A DNA stretch of 64,000 bases from positions 105,604 to 169,603 of the forward strand of contig NZ_CANKXK010000010.1 of NCBI RefSeq assembly GCF_947487605.1, given 5' to 3'. Below the pieces are notes generated by a model. That model was not told the DNA's origin. It worked only from the letters and a program-made list of their open reading frames with translations, and did no database searches. The first letter of the stretch is position 1, and every line of letters begins with the position of its first letter. The translations under genes and the position numbers were made by a program. Positions 59,601-64,000 of this stretch are shown in pieces. Source of the stretch: an uncultured Algibacter sp. Lineage in GTDB: Bacteria; Bacteroidota; Bacteroidia; Flavobacteriales; Flavobacteriaceae.

Positions 59601-60192
59601 AGCAGGAGCGACTGATGAAGATTATACAACTGAGGGTCGGTGGGTATTCAGGTTTGATACTAACGGTGGTTTCCCTATAACCTTAGAAATAGATTTAGTA
59701 GACAATTACAAGATTAGCTCTTATAAAATGGTCGAGGATAATAAGGCTACAAAATCGTATAAAATACAATATTTAGATGCTACCGATAATTGGGTAGATA
59801 CTACAGTCAACGTAACAAATAATAGTAATTTGGTAACCTCTGGTGTTTTTTCTGGTGAACCTGTTACTAATAAGATACGTGTTGTATTTAACTCAAGTCA
59901 AGATACTCAGTATATAAGATTATTCGAAATAGAACTATATGGAGAACAATCGTCGCTTAGTACAGATTTTAACACCTTAGAAAAGGTAGCTTTATATCCT
60001 AATCCTGTAAAAGATAATTTAATTTATGTTAAAGGTATTCCAGAGATAACTTCTGCTACACTATATAACATATATGGCGCTAAACAAGAAGCTCGTATTG
60101 TTGGTAATAAATTAGAGGTGGGGCATTTGTCCACTGGGTTGTATGTAGTCATTATAAATAATGAACGTGTGGGTAAATTTATTAAACAGTAA
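56659..60192 (+). CDS. Secreted multidomain GH128-like hydrolase with crystallin-like, FN3 and discoidin domains, T9SS tail
   Basis: About 1177 residues from the ATG at 56659, which directly starts a signal peptide (MKLKLLFAAFLFF...GVSQ); an ATG at 56638 adds seven residues. Order: carbohydrate-binding jelly-roll (about 20-155, NLLTNGGFETGD), three beta-modules (about 160-440), a beta/gamma-crystallin-like domain (about 520-600, VEIFDGPNLTGNS), the catalytic barrel (about 605-850), FN3 (865-945), F5/8-type C (955-1095) and a type A sorting domain. The barrel has acid/base Glu679 in LGHNEPN and nucleophile Glu773 in VWITEFSNG, with FVAIHYYRGC between: the pattern of GH128 (Asl1-type) enzymes. 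Known GH128 enzymes cut beta-1,3-glucan; here a galactan is possible. The next gene starts 11 bp later. Confidence 0.85.
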   Translation: MKLKLLFAAFLFFITNIGVSQNLLTNGGFETGDKTGWTNGKNFVVQTVDINSGTYAGEISGDSYTNQPVTVTEGKTYRVHFFGKAAVASENAFLSVQYQNGTVWTYNNYVNIQSTSWQEYSFVVKIATGEANNFRVALRQYSGGEHYFDDIELTEIVDPSSLSSENNIISTTIGTLNATESKIEDVPLEAITAADLISALTLSSNATVVLISDTSLAVTPDTIIDGTETIKVFAEDGTAHVYTMTTDDSVIKSINSDEAEFDNVSTTISKITPVLTVTEFINDITLLQGATLEVLDAVAETVISNQGTTIISDSMIIRVTGASGAMTDFTLQLRAVETDSTIASIAVGTVNETTPAIEDIPQNIVANQLESLIEVATYASFQITDNTGTLLASEAVVTATDQVRVTAENGDLRIYQIVFGSATITNVTYTDQNVTETQLSYSNVTLEGTSELKITDATNALDLASVNINSEDSWLMFENILPSVVRDTYLKDVLAYGQPAVLDQNVRIVQYVNGAVVIPHAPDYGAVEIFDGPNLTGNSMVLTPYTYNKIAQLGVFNDAVASFKVKRGYYVTMAQNENGSGFSKVFLAHDADLTVNTMPNGLAGEVSFARVIPWRWPNKKGHPNNDSPKFNGGWKYNWNANGISTLDVEYVPIKHKISWPSLTLFKDKKDSPNMLGHNEPNAPEQANATIEQVLAQWPKLMESGLRLGSPAPTDGGLNSWLYPFIDRCDELNYRVDFVAIHYYRGCNTTNGQGIYNFAKAVHDRTGRPVWITEFSNGAPWSSCTPADETEHAAGLKEMIKRLEEAPFVERYCIFPYFWPFNKTLDSDKQLTENGIVYRDQVSNMAYNPAEAYDTTFEPLTPPNNLTATFDSNAEEVDLTWEITSDVEGGFKVERSIDGGTFEEIDRVEGAGITTYTDTDILFSGEYRYRVRSIIPAVANSGYSLMATTTVDLSLVNIAKDKAVTIHSNATGGYDHHTVYVPAGATDEDYTTEGRWVFRFDTNGGFPITLEIDLVDNYKISSYKMVEDNKATKSYKIQYLDATDNWVDTTVNVTNNSNLVTSGVFSGEPVTNKIRVVFNSSQDTQYIRLFEIELYGEQSSLSTDFNTLEKVALYPNPVKDNLIYVKGIPEITSATLYNIYGAKQEARIVGNKLEVGHLSTGLYVVIINNERVGKFIKQ

Positions 60193-60203
60193 TAGCATTA
60201 AAT

Positions 60204-63200
60204 ATGATGGTGAATATCTTAAAGTATATACATAAAGGTCTAGTAATTTGTTCGTTATTATTGTTAGTGTTTGGAGTTTTTCTATTCAATTCTGAAGATA
60301 ACAATATTGATGATGGGTTGTTAATGTCTGAAAATGAAGAAGAATTTGTTATAGAAAAAGCTAAGGAACGACCGAAGTTAAAATTAACCAAAGAAGAGTT
60401 AGCTGTTGCAGAAGGAAGAAAACAAAGATATAAAAGCAATCATTTATTTAGTAAAACTAGTTTAAGTAGTAAGATTGTAAATAGTAGTTCCACTTATGCC
60501 AACGGTAGCGTAACAGGTAATTGGAGTAACGTACAGTTTTCAGCACCAAATAGATTTAGTACAAGTTATAGAACGAATGAATCGGCTTACGATAGGGAAA
60601 AAGACATCTTTTATGTGTTTACGCATGCTAAACATTTGTTTAAAATAGAAAAAGACGAGACCACATATACAAATACTAAGTGGACAGCGATGAATATAAA
60701 GCAATCTTTTTCAGGATTTTTTTATAACATTAATCCAACCCCAACCACATCTAGATTGTTATGGTCTTCAGAGAAAAAAATAAAATATTCTGATGATGAG
60801 GGGCAAACTTGGAATATTCCATCAGGGTTAAGTTTAAACGCAACCTCTCATGAAGTTGCTGTTTCAGAAGTAAATGGGGTTAATACCATTGTAGTTGTAG
60901 GTAAGGTTAGTGGAGGTGCTTGGAAAGCCTTTTATTCTACCGATAATGGTTTAAGTTATAATACATCTAGTTTTTCGTTAAATAATACAAGCAAACTAGG
61001 TATTCTAAAACCTCATAATTCTGAAGATTTGTATTTAATTACAAGAGATTGGTCTGCAGATAATATAAAAACACATAAGTGGAACACGACCACAAATACG
61101 TTTGATGAACGCTTTTCTAATGATATGGAGACCGATCCTTTTAAGCGAGTTTTTGGTACAGTGTACAATGGCAATGTGCACCTTTATGCCGCGGGAGATT
61201 ATCAAGATGTAAATACCATTTATTATTCGCCAGATGAAGGTGAAACTTGGGTTACTAATACCCCAACAATGACTTTATCAGGAGATGTTGTTGCTAGAGA
61301 AGTACATCCAACAAAGCCGAATGTAATTTTTAGAGGTTATTTGGATCATTATTATTCTACAGATAGCGGAGCAAATTTTAACAACACTTTTGCGCATAAG
61401 TTAGGTTGGGATATGAAACAAATGAAAGTCTATAAACATAAAGATGGACGCTATTTTATGTTTACCTCCAACGATTTTGGATGTCATATTTCATATAGTC
61501 CTGATAATAAAGATTCTTATATATCCATTAACCATACATCGCCAACACAAATGGCGTATGATTCAGATAATAGTCAGCATTATAATACTTTTTTTACGGC
61601 AACTCAAGACCGCGGAACTAGGCAAATGCGCGAAACAGATGGCATAACAGGAACAGGAGAAATTAAAAGTACAGATGGATTAAGAGTGTCTTTGGCTGGT
61701 AATGAACGTGGCGTATGGACATGGATGTATTACGGAACTATTTTTCATAGAGATAATTTTGGTTATAAAGTATCATCAAATGTTTCAAATAGTTTCTCAT
61801 CATCAACTTGGTGGGCGGCACCTATGATTCCTTCACCAAATCAAAAAGAAGATGCAGTTTATATTCCAAGTGGCTCTAAGCTTTCAAAACTAACGTATAA
61901 CTCATATGCTGCAAGTATTATTAAAACCCAACATTATTTTGATTTTAGTACCTTAACTACGCAATCCTTAACAGGCTTTGGTTATTCATCACTCAATACC
62001 AATAAATGGTTTGTATCAGTTAAAAATGGTGATTTCTATTATTCAGAAGATGGTGGAGCAACATTTTCAAAAGCCTCATTTAGTACAACAAAACCTAGAG
62101 CTAATGATTTGTCTAATAATTATCAAAAAAATCAACATGTTATAAAAGGATCAAAACTAGATGAAAATAAAGTGTTTTATGCTGGGGTAGGTAATATATT
62201 TATGATTTCTGAAGATGGAGGAAAAACATTTACTAATCATAACACAGGATTAAGTATATATAGAATGCGATCCTTTGATGAATCTCCTGATGGAAAATAT
62301 ATTTTTGCAGCATGCGGTACTGGTGGACCTTGGGTTTTTGATGTTGATGCGGATAGATGGTACGAAATGAATGATGAAAATGTACCCGAATTAGATTATA
62401 CAAATGTAGAATATATTACTAGAACAAATACGGTTAGGTTTGCAACTTATGGATTTGGAGTGCTAAACTTTAAATTAGATGTTGTACCCAATATCATGCC
62501 TCCAACTAAATTGGCTATTACAGCTGAATCCTCTTCTGGAGTAGATTTACAATGGGAAGATAATGTTTCTAATGAAACAGGTTTTGATATAGAACGTTCT
62601 GAGGATGGTGTTAATTTCATGGTTATAGGTTCGGTTGGTTCAGATGTAGTTTCATATACAGATACCTCTATTTCTGGGCTAGATGAAATATTTTATAGAG
62701 TAAAAGCAAAAGGAACTGGAGATATTGTTTCTGAATATTCAAACTATGTGGTGTCTTCTGATGGCGCTGGAAGAACCCTGCCAGATAGATCAGGTTGGGA
62801 ATTATTAAGTACAGATAGTAATAGACCAGATCATCCCGGAACGCATACTTTCGATGGCGATATTAACACCTATTGGTTTACAGATTGGGGTGATAACACA
62901 TCCACCCATCCACACGAAATTATCATAGACATGCATGAAACTATTGATATAAAAGCTTTAGGGTTCTATAATAGGCAAGATCATCCTAATGGAAGAGTAG
63001 CGAGTTATGAGTTTTATGCTTCAACAGATTTAAACGATTGGGGTACTCCTGTTTCTCAAGGGACTTGGACTAGCACTCTAGATGAGATTATAGAGTCATT
63101 TCCAGCTAAAACAGCGCGTTACCTTAAGTTTGTGGCACTTTCTAATACAGGAGAAGGTACAAATAGTAAATTAACATCTTGTGCAGAATTGAGTGTATAT

Positions 63201-63755
63201 ACTGAAGTTCCAGATGTTACACCACCATCACCACCTAGAGCTCCAGAAATTATTCAAAGTGGATTATTAAATACTTCTACTGGAGAAATACTTTGGATAG
63301 ACGCTTCTAATGATGAAAATGGGTTTTATGTTGAAAAACTTGTGTCTGGAACGTATCAAAGAGTCGCAACATTATCTGCTGATACAGAAAGTATTGAACT
63401 TCCAGGTTTGGAAACAGCTAGTATTCATACGTATAGAATTGCAGCTTTTAATGATATTGGAGTTTCTGAGTATTCAGACCTAGCTAAGATATATACCGCA
63501 GGTTACAGTTTAAGTACAGATGATAATACCTTAAATCAAACCAAAGTTAGTTTATATCCAAACCCAGTAAAAGGCAGTGTTATAAATATTAAGGGTGTAA
63601 ATGAGCTTACTTCTGTAAAAGTATTTAATCTGCTTGGGCAAGAATTCCCTGTTGCTATAAATAATCATAATTCTGTAAATGTTGAAAGCTTAGAAAAAGG
63701 AAGTTATTTTTTAATTATTAATAACCAGTTTAGTCTTAAGCTTATCAAGTTATAG
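60204..63755 (+). CDS. Secreted Asp-box beta-propeller protein with FN3 and discoidin domains, T9SS tail
   Basis: 1183 residues. Hydrophobic N-terminus (GLVICSLLLLVFGVFLF) acts as signal or anchor. About 85-760 is a beta-propeller built from at least six Asp-box repeats (SDDEGQTW, STDNGLSY, SPDEGETW, STDSGANF, SEDGGATF, SEDGGKTF), as in sialidase/GH74/sortilin-type folds. No family-specific active-site set could be recognised. Then FN3 (765-845), F5/8-type C (850-1000, THTFDGDINTYWFTDWGD), a second FN3 (1000-1095) and a type A sorting domain (VSLYPNPVKGS...KGSYFLIINN). It is exported with the GH128-like protein and may be a new glycan-active family. The 245 bases after it show no gene that I can support. 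Confidence 0.85.
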   Translation: MMVNILKYIHKGLVICSLLLLVFGVFLFNSEDNNIDDGLLMSENEEEFVIEKAKERPKLKLTKEELAVAEGRKQRYKSNHLFSKTSLSSKIVNSSSTYANGSVTGNWSNVQFSAPNRFSTSYRTNESAYDREKDIFYVFTHAKHLFKIEKDETTYTNTKWTAMNIKQSFSGFFYNINPTPTTSRLLWSSEKKIKYSDDEGQTWNIPSGLSLNATSHEVAVSEVNGVNTIVVVGKVSGGAWKAFYSTDNGLSYNTSSFSLNNTSKLGILKPHNSEDLYLITRDWSADNIKTHKWNTTTNTFDERFSNDMETDPFKRVFGTVYNGNVHLYAAGDYQDVNTIYYSPDEGETWVTNTPTMTLSGDVVAREVHPTKPNVIFRGYLDHYYSTDSGANFNNTFAHKLGWDMKQMKVYKHKDGRYFMFTSNDFGCHISYSPDNKDSYISINHTSPTQMAYDSDNSQHYNTFFTATQDRGTRQMRETDGITGTGEIKSTDGLRVSLAGNERGVWTWMYYGTIFHRDNFGYKVSSNVSNSFSSSTWWAAPMIPSPNQKEDAVYIPSGSKLSKLTYNSYAASIIKTQHYFDFSTLTTQSLTGFGYSSLNTNKWFVSVKNGDFYYSEDGGATFSKASFSTTKPRANDLSNNYQKNQHVIKGSKLDENKVFYAGVGNIFMISEDGGKTFTNHNTGLSIYRMRSFDESPDGKYIFAACGTGGPWVFDVDADRWYEMNDENVPELDYTNVEYITRTNTVRFATYGFGVLNFKLDVVPNIMPPTKLAITAESSSGVDLQWEDNVSNETGFDIERSEDGVNFMVIGSVGSDVVSYTDTSISGLDEIFYRVKAKGTGDIVSEYSNYVVSSDGAGRTLPDRSGWELLSTDSNRPDHPGTHTFDGDINTYWFTDWGDNTSTHPHEIIIDMHETIDIKALGFYNRQDHPNGRVASYEFYASTDLNDWGTPVSQGTWTSTLDEIIESFPAKTARYLKFVALSNTGEGTNSKLTSCAELSVYTEVPDVTPPSPPRAPEIIQSGLLNTSTGEILWIDASNDENGFYVEKLVSGTYQRVATLSADTESIELPGLETASIHTYRIAAFNDIGVSEYSDLAKIYTAGYSLSTDDNTLNQTKVSLYPNPVKGSVINIKGVNELTSVKVFNLLGQEFPVAINNHNSVNVESLEKGSYFLIINNQFSLKLIKL

Positions 63756-64000
63756 GGTTTGGTTTTTTGTTTGAACAAAATAAATTCTATACCTTTTTTT
63801 TGTATATAGTATGGTTTACCAGCTAATTTTATTCTTCTTAAAAACTTCTTAAAATAATAGTATTTGAGACAGTTTCCTGTTATTTGAAATTTAGTATAAT
63901 ATTCAAATATTATAGCTATGTTTTAGGCACTTTCAGAAGTGATTCAGATACTTGATATTCAGTAAAATAAGTTGTATTTTAGATAAAACAAAACCCCGAA

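Noticed and set aside
63756..64000. Gene or terminator in the last 245 bases
   Set aside because: AT-rich with only weak hairpins (for example TTTGTT/AACAAA) and no open frame of note.

Overview
The window looks like a marine Flavobacteriia (Bacteroidota) chromosome. It is AT-rich, with Bacteroidota-type promoters, SusC/SusD pairs, 'PNP...G.Y' type IX secretion (T9SS) sorting tails, many lipoproteins and sulfatases. Almost all of it is one large polysaccharide utilisation locus (PUL), or two adjacent ones. I saw no rRNA, tRNA, insertion sequence, phage gene or CRISPR array.

Layout. Positions 2-2340 hold the end of a SusC transporter and its SusD partner, closed by a terminator. Positions 2444-30643 are a long, tightly packed enzyme run: two sulfatases, two GH30-like clan GH-A hydrolases, a GH16 endo-galactanase candidate, a GH2 beta-galactosidase, a GH43 subfamily-24-like exo-galactanase, a large unrecognised secreted protein, a third sulfatase, a Tat-exported enolase-superfamily enzyme, a second GH2 paralogue, a cytosolic FAD oxidoreductase and a GH9-like protein. 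Positions 30754-40368 carry two macroglobulin-like surface proteins (the second frameshifted) flanking three more sulfatases. Positions 40459-43082 hold a lone DsbD N-domain protein, a 120-bp structured palindromic repeat and a T9SS type B protein. Positions 43394-48864 carry two secreted binding proteins without any recognisable catalytic domain, on either side of a LacI-family regulator. Positions 49054-63755 hold a second SusC/SusD operon with two surface lipoproteins (DUF5000-like and DUF4998-like), a multidomain GH128-like hydrolase and an Asp-box beta-propeller protein.

Inferred job: outside the cell, T9SS-sorted enzymes and discoidin-type binding proteins cut and hold a sulfated polysaccharide. 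SusC/SusD and the lipoproteins import the oligosaccharides. Six sulfatases, two GH2 enzymes, GH43 and GH30-like enzymes then strip sulfate and galactose in the periplasm. GH16, GH2, GH43_24-like and GH30-like enzymes together, with no GH117, GH127, GH50, GH86, GH82 or GH150 recognised, point to a sulfated beta-1,3/1,6-galactan (green-algal or arabinogalactan-like) rather than agar or carrageenan. This is inference.

Best leads for something undescribed are the 1199-residue protein at 16060-19659, the Asp-box protein at 60204-63755, the divergent active-site loop in the second GH2, the repeated module shared by three secreted proteins, and the operator-like palindromes at 43216-43259, 47122-47138 and 47296-47312.
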